Shown here: positions 16,386 to 25,392 of the stretch, one piece after another | Numbering within the stretch: the first letter of the stretch is position 1 | Layout: each line of letters starts with the position of its first letter | NCBI GenBank assembly: GCA_024236075.1 | Contig: JACKLE010000009.1 | Span: forward strand, 43,531 to 107,530 | Origin: Alphaproteobacteria bacterium | Lineage (GTDB): Bacteria > Pseudomonadota > Alphaproteobacteria > JACAEB01 | DNA: 64,000 bases | Direction of reading: 5' to 3' | Position numbers and translations under genes: made by a program | Notes under the pieces: model-generated | What the model was told of the DNA's origin: nothing | What the model saw: only the letters and a program-made list of their open reading frames with translations | Databases searched by the model: none

Positions 16386-17183
16386 ATGCCGACCGTACTG
16401 GATACCGTCGAGGACGGTGTTGCCATCGTCACCATGAACCGTCCCGAGCGGCTCAATGCCATGAACCTCGAGATGATGGACGAGCTCGTCGAGACGGTGC
16501 ACCGCTACGCCTACGACAATTCGGTCGGCTGCGTCGTGCTAACCGGCGCCGGAAAGGGCTTTTCGGCCGGCGGCGACATCAAGGGCGCCGCGGAGCGCCA
16601 CGATTCCGACGGGCCCCGGCGCACCCAGGAAGAAGCGGCGCGCAACCTGCGCCGCTGCATGGAAGTCTCCCGGCTGCTGCACGAGATGGAAAAGCCGACC
16701 GTCGCCGCCATCAACGGCTCCGTCGCCGGCGCGGCGCTGTCGATGGCGCTCGCCTGCGACCTGCGCGTCGCGGCGTCGGGCGCGAAGATCACCACCGCCT
16801 TCGCGAAGGTCGCGCTTTCGGGCGACTATGGCGGCAGCTACTTCCTCTCGCGCCTCGTCGGCACGGGCAAGGCGCGCGAGCTCTACTACCTCTCCGACAT
16901 TCTGACCTCGGAGGATGCGCTCGCGCTCGGCATCGTCAACAAGGTGGTGCCGAAGGAAGACGTGATGAAGGAGTCTCTCGACTGGGCCCACCGCCTGGCG
17001 AGCGGCCCGCGCGTCACGCTCTCCTTCATGAAGAAGAACATGAACCTCGCCGAGGAGGGACGCCTCGCGGCCTCGCTCGACCAGGAGGCCCGCTTCCATT
17101 CGCGCTGCGGCTACACCGCCGACTCCGCCGAGGCCGCCCGCGCCTTCGTCGAGAAGCGCACGCCGAACTTCCAAGGCCGCTGA
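16386..17183 (+). CDS. Enoyl-CoA hydratase/isomerase
   Basis: A crotonase-family enzyme of 265 residues. The N-terminus VAIVTMNRPERLNAMN and the oxyanion-hole segments GKGFSAGGD and NGSVAGAALS are standard. The region after ACDLRVAA contains FAKVALSGDYGGS; the usual catalytic glutamate pair is not both evident, as in several hydratase relatives with altered acid/base residues. It acts on an acyl-CoA in the cytoplasm, probably in fatty-acid or related degradation. AGGTGGAGG precedes the ATG. The gene is followed by a strong hairpin shared with the convergent TonB receptor gene. Confidence 0.88.
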   Translation: MPTVLDTVEDGVAIVTMNRPERLNAMNLEMMDELVETVHRYAYDNSVGCVVLTGAGKGFSAGGDIKGAAERHDSDGPRRTQEEAARNLRRCMEVSRLLHEMEKPTVAAINGSVAGAALSMALACDLRVAASGAKITTAFAKVALSGDYGGSYFLSRLVGTGKARELYYLSDILTSEDALALGIVNKVVPKEDVMKESLDWAHRLASGPRVTLSFMKKNMNLAEEGRLAASLDQEARFHSRCGYTADSAEAARAFVEKRTPNFQGR

Positions 17184-17196
17184 CGCCTGAAAAAAG

Positions 17197-17221
17197 GGGC
17201 CCTCCCTTTGAGGGAGGGCCC
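17197..17221. terminator. Bidirectional terminator between enoyl-CoA hydratase and TonB receptor genes
   Basis: A perfect 11-bp stem gggccctccct/agggagggccc with a 3-base loop. Six A residues lie just before it on the plus strand, which give a T run after the hairpin on the minus strand, so it is best placed to stop the leftward TonB-receptor transcript. It also ends the rightward transcript 13 bp after the hydratase stop. Confidence 0.8.
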
Positions 17222-17332
17222 ACGGCACGTCACTCCGGGCGATGGGCGCGCCGGAGGGGGAGTGCAGCTCGATACACCTAGCCGCGACGCACCGCATCCG
17301 TCGGCCGCCTTCCGCGTGCGGAAGGCCGGCCC

Positions 17333-19618
17333 TTAGAACCTCAGCTGCACCGTCGCGCCGACGAAGCGGTCGGCATCCTTCGGCACGAGCTGATTGATGT
17401 TGACCGTCGTCGTCTGCAGGAAGTCCTGCAGCAGCCAGGTCGCATAGTGCTCGTTCAGGGCGTTCTTCACGAAGAAGGTGACGCGGTAGGCCCCGCTCGG
17501 ATCGCCGACGCCGAAGCTCAGGTCGAGGAGCCCGTAGGCCTTCTGCGAGGTGTCGGGGTTCTGATTGAGGTCGAACACGATATCGTCCTGCCACGAATAA
17601 TTCGCCTGGACGAAGCCGTTGACGCCGAGATTGAAGAGCGGGCGCTCGTAGCGCGAGCCGACGCTCACCTTCCACTCCGGCGCGTTGGGAAGCTGGCCGC
17701 CGTCGAGGGGCTTGCGGTTCGTGCCGACGCAGTCCGGGTCGGCGAGATAGCACTGCCCGGCCGGGAAGTTCACGATCCGCGCATTGGCGAAGGTGAAGCC
17801 GCCGAAGATGAGCCATTCGTCGGTGGGCTTGGCCTGGATGTCGGCCTCGATGCCGCGCGTGCGCACGGAGCCCGCGTTCTGGACGATGAAGCGGTTGTCG
17901 GCCGTGCTGAAGGCCTGGGCCTGGAAGTCGTCGTAGTCCACCCAGAAGGCCGCGAGATCGACCGAAAGGCGCCGGTCGAAGAAGCGTGCCTTGAGGCCGA
18001 TCTCATAGGCGTTCGAGGTTTCCGGATCGACCGCGCGCTTCACGTCGGCGGGCGTCGCATTGAGGGTGACGTCCGTCGCCGGGCCCTTATAGCCGCGCCC
18101 GTAGGAGATGTAGCCCTTCATCGTGTCCGAGAAGGCGTACTGAGCGCCCGCGCGGGCCGACCAGCCGACATCGTGAAGATTGAAGTAGGCGTCGAGCGGC
18201 CCGAGATTGGGAATGACCGTGTCGCCGGGATAGGCCGGAAGCGGCAGGCCCGGTCGCGTCGAGTGGACCTTCATCTCCTCGTATTGCAGCCGTCCGCCTC
18301 CGAACAAAGTGAGCTTGTCGGTGGCGTGCCAGTCGAGCTGGCCGAAGCCGGAATAGTGGACCGTCTCGACCTCGGTGCGGAAGAAGCCCGAGCGCGGAGT
18401 GTAGGTGAGCCCGATGCCGGGGCAGGACGCGCCCACGGGAGCGCCCGTGCACGACACCGTACGCCGCTCGAAGATGCGCTCCTGGAAGAGGTAGGACATG
18501 AAGCCGCCGACCACATATTCGATCGGCCCCGAGCCGTTCGAGTTGAGGCGCAGCTCCTGCGTGAGCTGATAGAAGTCGGTCTCGCCCTCGTTGAGATTGA
18601 AGTTCGTTTCTCCGACCACGGGATTGAGATCGGAGGTCGGCGTCTCGTCGATGTCGGAGTTCGACTCGAGGTTCCAGCGCCGGTAGGCCGTGATCGAGGT
18701 GAGCGTCGAGCTGCCGAGATCGGCATTGGCCTCGACCGAGCCGCCGAACTGCTCGCTGTCGTTGAAGATGCGCGCGTTCGAGTTGGTGGTGCGGCTTTCC
18801 TTGCCCGCCGTGGCCGGAGCGATGAGCGAGATGAGAAGGGGTGAGGTGTATTTCTTGCCCACCCATTGGCAGCATTCGTTCTCGCGCCGCGCATAGTCCC
18901 CGATGAAGGTGAGCTTCAACCAGTCGTTCGGCTTCACGTCGAAAAGCGCGCGGGCCCCGTAGTAGAAGGCGCCGTTCACGTCGCGGCCGTCGTAGAAATT
19001 GTGGATGTACCCGTCGCGGTCGGTGACGCTCGCGGTGACGCGGAAGCCGGCATTCGCGCCCAGCGGACCGGAGACCGTCGCGCGTCCGTTGTACTCGTTG
19101 AGCTCGGCGACCGTCGCCTCGAAGACCGCCTCCATCTCCTTGCTCGGACGCTTGGAGACGATGTTGATGACGCCGGCCGAGGCCCCCTTGCCGAAAAGCG
19201 TGCTCTGCGGCCCGCGCAGGACCTCGATGCGATCGATGTCGATGAGATCGCCGAAGCCTTGCTCCTGGCGCTGAAGGACGACGCCGTCGACGACCACCGA
19301 GACGCTCGGCTCGACGGCCGCGCTGTAGACGGCGGTGCCGACGCCGCGAATGTTGATCGAGCTGCCGCGCGTGTCCTGGCCCTCTCGGAACGAGACGGAC
19401 GGGGCGAGCTTGCCGATGTCCTCGACGTTCGAGATGAGCGACTTCGACAGCATGTCGCCGGAGATCGAGGTGACCGCGACCGGCACGTCCTCGAGACGCT
19501 GCTCGCGCCGCTGCGCCGTCACGATGATCTCGTCGACCGCGGCGTAGGAGGGAGGCGCCGCGACGACCCCCAGAAGCCCGAGCGCCACACAGCCTCGGAT
19601 GCGCTTGCCACTCAACAT
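17333..19618 (-). CDS. TonB-dependent outer-membrane receptor
   Basis: A 761-residue outer-membrane beta-barrel protein. Its signal peptide ends near residue 26 (PSYA-AVD). A TonB-box-like DEIIVTAQRREQ follows at once, then a plug domain with SINIRGVGT and RGPQSTLFGKGASAG, and a barrel ending in the aromatic C-terminal residue (VQLRF). It is of the type often annotated as a Xanthomonas/Sphingomonas-style receptor for complex organic substrates rather than a classic siderophore receptor, but the ligand is unknown. GGGGAGGG precedes the ATG. An AT-rich upstream region with a palindrome suggests dedicated control. No ABC transporter or TonB genes are adjacent. Confidence 0.93.
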   Translation of the reverse strand: MLSGKRIRGCVALGLLGVVAAPPSYAAVDEIIVTAQRREQRLEDVPVAVTSISGDMLSKSLISNVEDIGKLAPSVSFREGQDTRGSSINIRGVGTAVYSAAVEPSVSVVVDGVVLQRQEQGFGDLIDIDRIEVLRGPQSTLFGKGASAGVINIVSKRPSKEMEAVFEATVAELNEYNGRATVSGPLGANAGFRVTASVTDRDGYIHNFYDGRDVNGAFYYGARALFDVKPNDWLKLTFIGDYARRENECCQWVGKKYTSPLLISLIAPATAGKESRTTNSNARIFNDSEQFGGSVEANADLGSSTLTSITAYRRWNLESNSDIDETPTSDLNPVVGETNFNLNEGETDFYQLTQELRLNSNGSGPIEYVVGGFMSYLFQERIFERRTVSCTGAPVGASCPGIGLTYTPRSGFFRTEVETVHYSGFGQLDWHATDKLTLFGGGRLQYEEMKVHSTRPGLPLPAYPGDTVIPNLGPLDAYFNLHDVGWSARAGAQYAFSDTMKGYISYGRGYKGPATDVTLNATPADVKRAVDPETSNAYEIGLKARFFDRRLSVDLAAFWVDYDDFQAQAFSTADNRFIVQNAGSVRTRGIEADIQAKPTDEWLIFGGFTFANARIVNFPAGQCYLADPDCVGTNRKPLDGGQLPNAPEWKVSVGSRYERPLFNLGVNGFVQANYSWQDDIVFDLNQNPDTSQKAYGLLDLSFGVGDPSGAYRVTFFVKNALNEHYATWLLQDFLQTTTVNINQLVPKDADRFVGATVQLRF

Positions 19619-19684
19619 CTACTGCCCTCCCCGGACGGCCCGAATGCCCGACCGCGAGGATCGGAATGCGGGTCTGCTTTTTAC

Positions 19685-19709
19685 AAAACTCGATCTAGAT
19701 CATAGTTTT
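19685..19709. promoter_or_regulatory. Palindromic operator-like site upstream of the TonB receptor
   Basis: A 25-bp inverted repeat: aaaact, then the perfect palindrome gatctagatc, then agtttt, with one base of asymmetry. It lies 67-91 bp upstream of the receptor start in an AT-rich pocket that contrasts with the surrounding GC-rich DNA. It could be a repressor or activator site; the regulator is not known. Confidence 0.45.
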
Positions 19710-20064
19710 CAGTCTAGGATAGAGTCAAACGACTTTTATGACCGAAAATGTGCTAACTACCGCGATATGATAGCAGTATTAAATATGACCTGAGTTCAAC
19801 ATAAAAACGCGCGCTCTTGCGGCCGAAGCCGACAATGACGCGGCTTCCCATTCGCTCGCTGAGAGAGCCGGAAAGGCCGCTCTCACCATGCGTGCAGACG
19901 GGCCGCGGGCTCGCTTGAGGCCGTGCGAATGCCTCGGCACGCCCGTGCGTCCTGTTCCGGGGACCGTTGAGGAGCCGGCAGCGGCGAGCGCGACCGGGCC
20001 GCAGGATCGCCGCGGCGCCGTTCAGGCGCGATCGCGGACGGCATGTGCGAATTGGCGGAAGGAA
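19710..20064. other. Intergenic region, no gene seen
   Basis: Between the TonB-receptor promoter region and tRNA-Pro. The part up to about 19810 is unusually AT-rich; the rest is GC-rich. Short open frames here are Arg-rich and have no ribosome sites, and I see no gene in it. Confidence 0.5.
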
Positions 20065-20141
20065 TGGTCGGAGCGGCGGGATTTGAACCCACGACCCCCA
20101 GCGCCCCATGCTGGTGCGCTACCAGGCTGCGCCACGCTCCG
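20065..20141 (-). tRNA. tRNA-Pro (anticodon GGG)
   Basis: A complete cloverleaf on the minus strand: 7-bp acceptor stem CGGAGCG/CGCTCCG, anticodon stem CCAGC/GCTGG around a 7-base loop with anticodon GGG, and a T-arm containing GGGTTCAAATCCC. The CCA end is encoded (20065-20067). It reads proline CCC codons, which are common in this GC-rich genome. It lies between the TonB-receptor promoter region and the merR gene. Confidence 0.95.
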
Positions 20142-20218
20142 ACTTTCGGGGTATTTCAGGGCGCCCTTTGCGTGCCATGCGAGGCTGCGCCGCGCAAGTC
20201 CCGGGCGAGCGGATTCCT

Positions 20219-20725
20219 TCAGCCCGCTCCCGCGCCGCCGAAATGGCGGGCGGCGACGGACCGCGCCTCGTCGAGGCGCGCCTTGAGCGCTTCGAGCTCG
20301 ATGCGTGCCGCCAGCAGGCGCTCGCGCGCTTCGCTCCCGAGGGAGGCGATGGCTCCCGCATCGGCGGGAAGGATGCGCGTGCCCTCCCCGGCCTGGCCGT
20401 CGGCCATCCCGCGCACCGTGAAGCGCTGCTCCTCGCTCAAAGGCTCGTCCGAATGGCCCACCGTGCGCACGAACGCCACGCCCTGCTCGGCAAGCACGCG
20501 CTGCACGCCCTTCACCGTGAGCCCCTCGGCGTAGAGGAGGCGGCGGATGCCGCGCAGCAAGGCGACGTCCTCGGGCATGTAGACGCGGCGGTTGCTGCCC
20601 TTCTTCAGCGGGCGCAGCTCGGGAAAACGGGTCTCCCAGAAGCGCAGCACGTGGCTCGGCACGTCGAGCTCGCTCGCGACGTCGCCGATCGAGCGGGGGC
20701 CTTCGGCAATGCGGGCAGCGTCCAA
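20219..20725 (-). CDS. MerR family transcriptional regulator
   Basis: A 168-residue regulator. Residues about 11-80 form a MerR-type winged helix: IGDVASELDVPSHVLRFWE is the helix-turn-helix, followed by the wing GSNRRVYMPEDVALL. The rest is a short coiled-coil-like tail with no metal-binding cysteines, so a metal sensor is unlikely. TTG at 20725 is used as start because AAGGAG lies 9 bp upstream. It follows ihfA in the conserved alphaproteobacterial order plsX-fabH-ihfA-merR, often co-transcribed. Its target genes are not known. Confidence 0.9.
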   Translation of the reverse strand: MDAARIAEGPRSIGDVASELDVPSHVLRFWETRFPELRPLKKGSNRRVYMPEDVALLRGIRRLLYAEGLTVKGVQRVLAEQGVAFVRTVGHSDEPLSEEQRFTVRGMADGQAGEGTRILPADAGAIASLGSEARERLLAARIELEALKARLDEARSVAARHFGGAGAG

Positions 20726-20786
20726 AGGCGCTCACTCCTTCTATGCCGGCCCGCCGTTTCCCTTTCGGGACAAGGGCCGACGGGCC

Positions 20787-21131
20787 TCAGCCGGGCTCGG
20801 TCCCGGCACCCACCCCATCGCTCCGTCCACCGCCCATCATCTTGCGATTGATCTCGTCCTTGAGGACGTTCGACGGGCGGAACACGAGAACCCGGCGCGG
20901 CTCGATGGGCACTTCCTCGCCCGTCTTCGGATTGCGCCCGATGCGGCTTCCCTTTTCGCGCACGAGGAAGGAGCCGAACGAGCTGAGCTTCACGCTCTCG
21001 CCTTCCGCGAGCGCCGAAGCGATCTGCTCCAGCACGAATTCCACGAGCTCCGCCGACTCCGCGCGCGAGAGCCCGAGCTCCTCATAGATCGCCTCGCTCA
21101 ATTGGGCGCGTGTAACCGTATTGCCCACCAA
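20787..21131 (-). CDS. ihfA: Integration host factor subunit alpha
   Basis: A 114-residue DNA-bending protein of the HU/IHF family. The N-terminus VTRAQLSEAIYEELGLSRAE and the segment VKLSSFGSF are typical of IHF-alpha, and the DNA-intercalating proline lies in GRNPKTGEEVPI. It pairs with IHF-beta to bend DNA at specific sites in promoters and recombination complexes. The start is TTG (21131) or the next codon GTG (21128), with GGGAGGG upstream. The C-terminal tail after residue 99 is Gly-rich and extra to the family core. It lies between fabH and merR in a common operon order. Confidence 0.95.
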   Translation of the reverse strand: MVGNTVTRAQLSEAIYEELGLSRAESAELVEFVLEQIASALAEGESVKLSSFGSFLVREKGSRIGRNPKTGEEVPIEPRRVLVFRPSNVLKDEINRKMMGGGRSDGVGAGTEPG

Positions 21132-21233
21132 CCCGACCCTCCCAGCCCGAAAGACCTCAGACGGTAGGACCCCGGCGATTGCCGGTCAAGACCGAAGCCT
21201 CAACGATTTCAAGGAGATGCGCGCGACGCAGGG

Positions 21234-22211
21234 CTACCAGCGGATGAGGTTCGCGCCCCAGGTGAAGCCGCCGCCCATCGCCTCGGTGAGCACGAGATCT
21301 CCTTCGCGGATGCGCCCGTCCTCGACCGCGACGCTGAGCGCGAGCGGCACGGACGCGGCGGACGTGTTGCCGTGCACGGCGACGGTGGTCACGACCTTCT
21401 CGGGCGGAATGCCGAGCCGGCGGGCCGTCGCATCGAGGATGCGCTGATTCGCCTGGTGCGGAACGAACCAGGCGATGTCCTCGATCTTGTAGCCGCTGCG
21501 CGCGAGCACCGTCTCGACGGCCTCGGAGATGTTCGTGACCGCGTGGCGAAAGACCTCGCGTCCCGCCATGCGCAGATGGCCGACCTTGCCCGTCGAGGAG
21601 GGGCCGCCGTCGACATAGAGGAGATCCTCGAGGCGCCCGTCCGAGCGCAGATAGGACGCGACGACGCCGCGCTCGCCGGTCCCGACGTCTCCGGGGCGGG
21701 CCTCCAGCACCAGCGCGCCGGCGCCGTCTCCGAAGAGGACGCAGGTCGCTCGATCCGTCCAGTCGAGGATGCGCGAGAAGGTCTCGGCCCCGATGACGAG
21801 CGCGCGGCGCGCGAGCCCGTTCCTCAGCATGCTGTCGGCGACGCCCACCGCGTAGACGAAGCCCGAGCACACGGCCTGCAGGTCGAAGGACGCACCCTGA
21901 AGAATGCCGAGCCGGGCCTGCACGCGCGCGGCGGTCGCGGGGAAGGTGCGGTCGGGCGTCGCCGTCGCGACGAGCACGAGGTCGATGTCGCCCGCCGAGA
22001 GGCCCGCCTTCTCGAGCGCCGCCTGGCCCGCAGCCACCGCAAGGTCCGAGGTGAGCTCGCCTTCGGCCGCGATGCGCCGCTCGCGGATCCCCGAGCGCTC
22101 CACGATCCACTCGTCGCTCGTGTCCACCATGCGCGCCAGATCGTGGTTCGTGAGAACCCGCGCCGGCAGATACGCGCCGCAGCCGACGACGACACTACGC
22201 CCCGTCATCAT
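21234..22211 (-). CDS. fabH: Beta-ketoacyl-ACP synthase III
   Basis: A 325-residue condensing enzyme that starts fatty-acid synthesis by joining acetyl-CoA to malonyl-ACP. The catalytic triad is visible: cysteine in DLQAVCSGFVYA, histidine in WFVPHQANQRI and asparagine in VAVHGNTSAAS. The gene overlaps the plsX stop by 4 bp (start at 22211, or 22208 at the second of two adjacent ATGs), so the two are translationally coupled. Product and PlsX together connect fatty-acid and phospholipid synthesis. Confidence 0.96.
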   Translation of the reverse strand: MMTGRSVVVGCGAYLPARVLTNHDLARMVDTSDEWIVERSGIRERRIAAEGELTSDLAVAAGQAALEKAGLSAGDIDLVLVATATPDRTFPATAARVQARLGILQGASFDLQAVCSGFVYAVGVADSMLRNGLARRALVIGAETFSRILDWTDRATCVLFGDGAGALVLEARPGDVGTGERGVVASYLRSDGRLEDLLYVDGGPSSTGKVGHLRMAGREVFRHAVTNISEAVETVLARSGYKIEDIAWFVPHQANQRILDATARRLGIPPEKVVTTVAVHGNTSAASVPLALSVAVEDGRIREGDLVLTEAMGGGFTWGANLIRW

Positions 22212-23320
22212 CCCAACCCGATGGCCTCGATGCCCGGCCCCCCGCCCGCGTCCCCGCCGCTGGAAGCGGCCTCGCCGGCGCCGCCCTGCTCGACCGCGTC
22301 GACCGCGCTCTTGATGCCCGCGACGCGCTCGGCGATCTCGGCCGCGAAGCGGCTCTGCGCCATGTCGATCGCGAGGTCGAGCGCATAGGCGAAGCCCGTC
22401 TCGTCCGTTCCGCCGTGGCTCTTCACCACGACGCCGTTGAGGCCGAGAAAGGTGCCGCCGTTGACGCGGCGCGGATCGAGCCGGGCCTTCAGCGTGCGGA
22501 AGGCTCCCATGGCGAGCACGGCGCCGAGCCGCGAGAAGAGCGAGCGCTGCATGGCGCTCGACAGGTAGGACGAGACGAGGCGCGCCGTGCCTTCGGCCGT
22601 CTTCAGCGCCACGTTCCCCGAGAAGCCGTCCGTGACGATGACGTCGGCCTCGCCGGCGCTGATCGCATCGCCTTCCACGTAGCCGCGATAGTCCATGCCG
22701 ATCTCGGCCGCCCGCAGGATGCGGTCCGCCGTGCGCACGCCCTCATTGCCCTTGAGCTCCTCGGTGCCGATGTTGAGGAGGGCGACGGACGGCTTGGTCA
22801 GTCCCAGCACGGCCCGCGCGAAGGCCTCGCCCATCACGGCGAAGTCGACGAGCATCTTGGCCGTCACTTCTATATTGGCGCCGACGTCGAGGACGATGCT
22901 CTCCCCGCGCATGGTGGGCCAGATGGCCGCGATGGCCGGCCGGTCGATGCCCGGCATGGAGCCGAGGCGCTGGCGCGCGAGCGCCATGAGCGCGCCCGTA
23001 TTGCCGGCCGAGATGGCGACGACGGCCTCGCCCGCCTTCACCGCGTCGAGCGCGAGCGCCATGGAGGACGAGCCGCCGCGCCGCAGCGCCTTCGACGGCT
23101 TGTCGCTCATGGCTATGAGGTCGGGCGTGTGGCGAATGGCGCTGGCCGAGGCGACCCTCGGGCTCGCATCGATGAGCGGATTGAGCCGCTCCTGATCGCC
23201 GCAGAGAAGGAAGCGTGCCTCGGGGTGGCGAACGAGCGCGATCTCGACCCCTTTGACGACGATGCCGGGCGCGTTGTCCCCGCCCATGGCGTCGACCGCT
23301 ACGACGAGTTCGCGCGCCAC
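22208..23320 (-). CDS. plsX: Phosphate acyltransferase PlsX
   Basis: A 370-residue enzyme that makes acyl-phosphate from acyl-ACP, the acyl donor for glycerol-3-phosphate acyltransferase PlsY. The start VVAVDAMGGDNAPG, the segment AISAGNTGALMALA and the segment VIVTDGFSGNVALK are diagnostic. GTG is the start. The C-terminal 20 residues are Gly-rich and beyond the family core. It lies between rpmF and fabH on the minus strand in the standard rpmF-plsX-fabH order. Confidence 0.96.
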   Translation of the reverse strand: MARELVVAVDAMGGDNAPGIVVKGVEIALVRHPEARFLLCGDQERLNPLIDASPRVASASAIRHTPDLIAMSDKPSKALRRGGSSSMALALDAVKAGEAVVAISAGNTGALMALARQRLGSMPGIDRPAIAAIWPTMRGESIVLDVGANIEVTAKMLVDFAVMGEAFARAVLGLTKPSVALLNIGTEELKGNEGVRTADRILRAAEIGMDYRGYVEGDAISAGEADVIVTDGFSGNVALKTAEGTARLVSSYLSSAMQRSLFSRLGAVLAMGAFRTLKARLDPRRVNGGTFLGLNGVVVKSHGGTDETGFAYALDLAIDMAQSRFAAEIAERVAGIKSAVDAVEQGGAGEAASSGGDAGGGPGIEAIGLG

Positions 23321-23356
23321 CCGTTCGGCTCCGTGTCGCTGGCCCTCCGCGTGGTA

Positions 23357-23542
23357 TTACAGCGAATCGCGGGCCGGAGCCACCTCGCGCCCGTTATAGT
23401 AGCCGCAGGACGGGCACACGTGATGCGGGCGCTTCAATTCGCCGCAATTCGCGCATTCGGCGTGAGCCATCGGCTCGATCGCGTCGTGCGAGCGGCGCAT
23501 GTTGCGCCGGGAGGGGCTCGTCTTTCGCTTCGGAACGGCCAT
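23357..23542 (-). CDS. rpmF: 50S ribosomal protein L32
   Basis: A 61-residue ribosomal protein beginning MAVPKRKTSPSRRNMRRSH, the hallmark of L32, followed by a zinc-ribbon pattern CANCGELKRPHHVCPSCG with all four cysteines, so it is the zinc-binding form. ATG at 23542 is set by this N-terminus. It precedes plsX by 37 bp on the minus strand in the conserved arrangement. Confidence 0.97.
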   Translation of the reverse strand: MAVPKRKTSPSRRNMRRSHDAIEPMAHAECANCGELKRPHHVCPSCGYYNGREVAPARDSL

Positions 23543-23644
23543 GGGTCGTGCGCCTTGCAGCAATAGACAAGGCCGCGGGAGGAGCCCACGGCCGGGAGCG
23601 CGCACCTTAGCGATTTCAAGGCTGAAGGCAAGAGGCGCGGCGGC

Positions 23645-24145
23645 TCAGGGCTTCAGCTCCTTGAGGACGGCGAAGGGGCCCTCCGCGCCGTCCTCGGGAG
23701 CCGCTTCGAGTCGTGCTCCCGGCTTCCGCGGATAGGGATCGAGGGCCAGCGCGAGCTCCTCGCAGAGCACCGCGCCGAGGTCGACGAGGCCCCCGTCCAG
23801 GGGCTCCGCCTCGAGCTCCGCCTCCGGATCGATGTCGGCGGAGGGCGCGGACGGCGCGCCGGCGACGAAGAGCCGCTCCGCCCGCCCGGCGACCGGGCTC
23901 TCGAATTCCTCGAGGCTCACGACGCAGCGCCGCACGAAGACGCCCTCGTAGCCGAGCGCCAGGTGGAGGCCATCGCCTCCCCTCCGTGTCAGGAGGAAAT
24001 CGGCCTCCAGCCGCGCCGCGCCCTCGATGCCGAGATAGGCGGCGAGCGCCGTCAGCTCGGCGGGCTCCAGCGGCCAGCGCCGCCGGAGCCCGCGCGCGGG
24101 CACCTCGGCGACGCGAACGGGCAAGGAGAGCGGAAAGCCGCTCAT
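23645..24145 (-). CDS. DUF177 (YceD-like) family protein
   Basis: A 166-residue protein of the DUF177/YceD family, with the family's central pattern of an acidic beta-strand segment (VRRCVVSLEEFESPV) and the C-terminal D-x-E segment (GGLVDLGAVLCEELALALDPYPRKPG). YceD relatives are encoded beside rpmF in many bacteria and are implicated in 23S rRNA/ribosome maturation. The cysteine in VLCEELAL is a conserved position. It overlaps the preceding chaperone gene by 4 bp (ATGA), showing coupling, and precedes rpmF on the same strand. Confidence 0.85.
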   Translation of the reverse strand: MSGFPLSLPVRVAEVPARGLRRRWPLEPAELTALAAYLGIEGAARLEADFLLTRRGGDGLHLALGYEGVFVRRCVVSLEEFESPVAGRAERLFVAGAPSAPSADIDPEAELEAEPLDGGLVDLGAVLCEELALALDPYPRKPGARLEAAPEDGAEGPFAVLKELKP

Positions 24146-24720
24146 GGCGCCGCTTCGGGTGCGATGGCGGGCGGCGGCGGAAAGCTCGCCGTGCCCGCGA
24201 GGAGCGCGTCGAGCCCTTCTCGCTCGAGGCCGGCCCGCGCCGCGGCGACATAGGCCGCCATGGCGGCGAGGATCGCGGGCGCGACCGGAGCGTCCCGATA
24301 GAGATTGCGCGCGAGCGCCTCCTCGATCGCGGCGGCGCCCTCGGCAGGGCCCTTCGCGACGGCCGCGTCATAGGCTCCGAGCCGCCCGTAGAAGGCGCTC
24401 GCGAAGCCCTTCATCTTGCGCGCGACGGAGAGATCGCCGACCCCCATCTCGCGCAGCGCGTCGTCGAACTGGCGGAAGAGGAGATCGGTCAGGGCCTGCG
24501 CCGTGCGGCCGCGCGGCTCGGCCTTGAGCGCGGAGAGCACGATCCAGGCATGGAGCGCCGTGAGGTCGAAGCGCCCGTCGAGCGTGTCGGCGACCGCTCC
24601 GTTGCCGTAGAACTCCGCGCGGCGCGCCTGCCGGGCCACGGCGTCGACAAGCCGGCGCGCGGCGAGGCGCTCGCCCTTTTCGGCGAAGAGGGCCCTGAGC
24701 TTCGCGACGGCCTCTTTCAA
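24142..24720 (-). CDS. Ubiquinol-cytochrome c chaperone family protein
   Basis: A 192-residue helical protein related to the CBP3/UQCC1 assembly factor of the cytochrome bc1 complex. The family's core lies in residues about 35-140 with ALHAWIVLSALK, LFRQFDDALREMGVGD and KGFASAFYGRLGAYD. It is thought to assist cytochrome b maturation at the membrane, consistent with aerobic respiration. TTG at 24720 is the likely start with AAGAGG a few bases before. It is coupled to the DUF177 gene by a 4-bp overlap and is divergent from bamE. Confidence 0.87.
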   Translation of the reverse strand: MKEAVAKLRALFAEKGERLAARRLVDAVARQARRAEFYGNGAVADTLDGRFDLTALHAWIVLSALKAEPRGRTAQALTDLLFRQFDDALREMGVGDLSVARKMKGFASAFYGRLGAYDAAVAKGPAEGAAAIEEALARNLYRDAPVAPAILAAMAAYVAAARAGLEREGLDALLAGTASFPPPPAIAPEAAP

Positions 24721-24840
24721 TTCAACCTCTTACGTCTCGCGCCGGCGGCCTTGCACGTCCCGTCCGCCGGCCTTGAAGTTACGGCCCCGGCGGGGTAGGT
24801 CAACGGCAAAGGACAGGGCGCGGGGACCACGGAGAAAGAA

Positions 24841-25356
24841 ATGAAAGAACCGATTTCCCGGGACGGCCCGAGGCGCGGCGAACGGCGCCGGGGCGGAGCG
24901 TCGCTGCGCGCCGCCGCGTCGTGCGGCGCGGGGCTCCTCGCCTTGTGCGGGACGCTCGCGGCCTGCGCGCCGACGGTCGACCATCGCGGCTACGTGCCCG
25001 ACCAGAAGACCGTGGATGCCATCAAGATCGGCGAGGACACCAAGCAGACCATTGCGGGCCGGCTCGGCACGCCCTCCGCCTCCGGCACGTTCGACGGCGA
25101 CGTCTGGTACTACATCTCCTCGCGCGAGGAGCGCTTCGCCTTCTTCGCGCCCGAGGTGACCGAGCGCGAGATCGTCGCCGTGCAGTTCGACACCGAGAAC
25201 AAGGTCGCGTCGATCAACCGGTACAGCGTCGCGGACGGCCACGTCGTCGACTATGTGAGCCGCAAGACCCCGACGCGCGGGCGCGAGCTCACCTTCCTCG
25301 AGCAGATGTTCGGCAATATCGGAAAGCTGCCCGCGCCGGGCGCCGAGAAGGAATAG
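24841..25356 (+). CDS. bamE: Outer-membrane assembly lipoprotein BamE (SmpA/OmlA)
   Basis: A 171-residue lipoprotein. The signal is long with a charged start of about 25 residues and ends at the lipobox TLAAC. The BamE domain follows: HRGYVPDQKTVDAIKIGEDTK and RLGTPSASGTFDGDVWYYIS are typical. It is a subunit of the Bam complex that inserts beta-barrel proteins such as the TonB receptor seen in this window. The C-terminal extension after residue 140 (LTFLEQMFGNIGKLP) is common in alphaproteobacterial BamE. It is divergent from the chaperone gene and convergent with hppA. Confidence 0.93.
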   Translation: MKEPISRDGPRRGERRRGGASLRAAASCGAGLLALCGTLAACAPTVDHRGYVPDQKTVDAIKIGEDTKQTIAGRLGTPSASGTFDGDVWYYISSREERFAFFAPEVTEREIVAVQFDTENKVASINRYSVADGHVVDYVSRKTPTRGRELTFLEQMFGNIGKLPAPGAEKE

Positions 25357-25392
25357 CGGGCGCCCGCTCCCGCCAGGCTCCGCATGCGAAAC

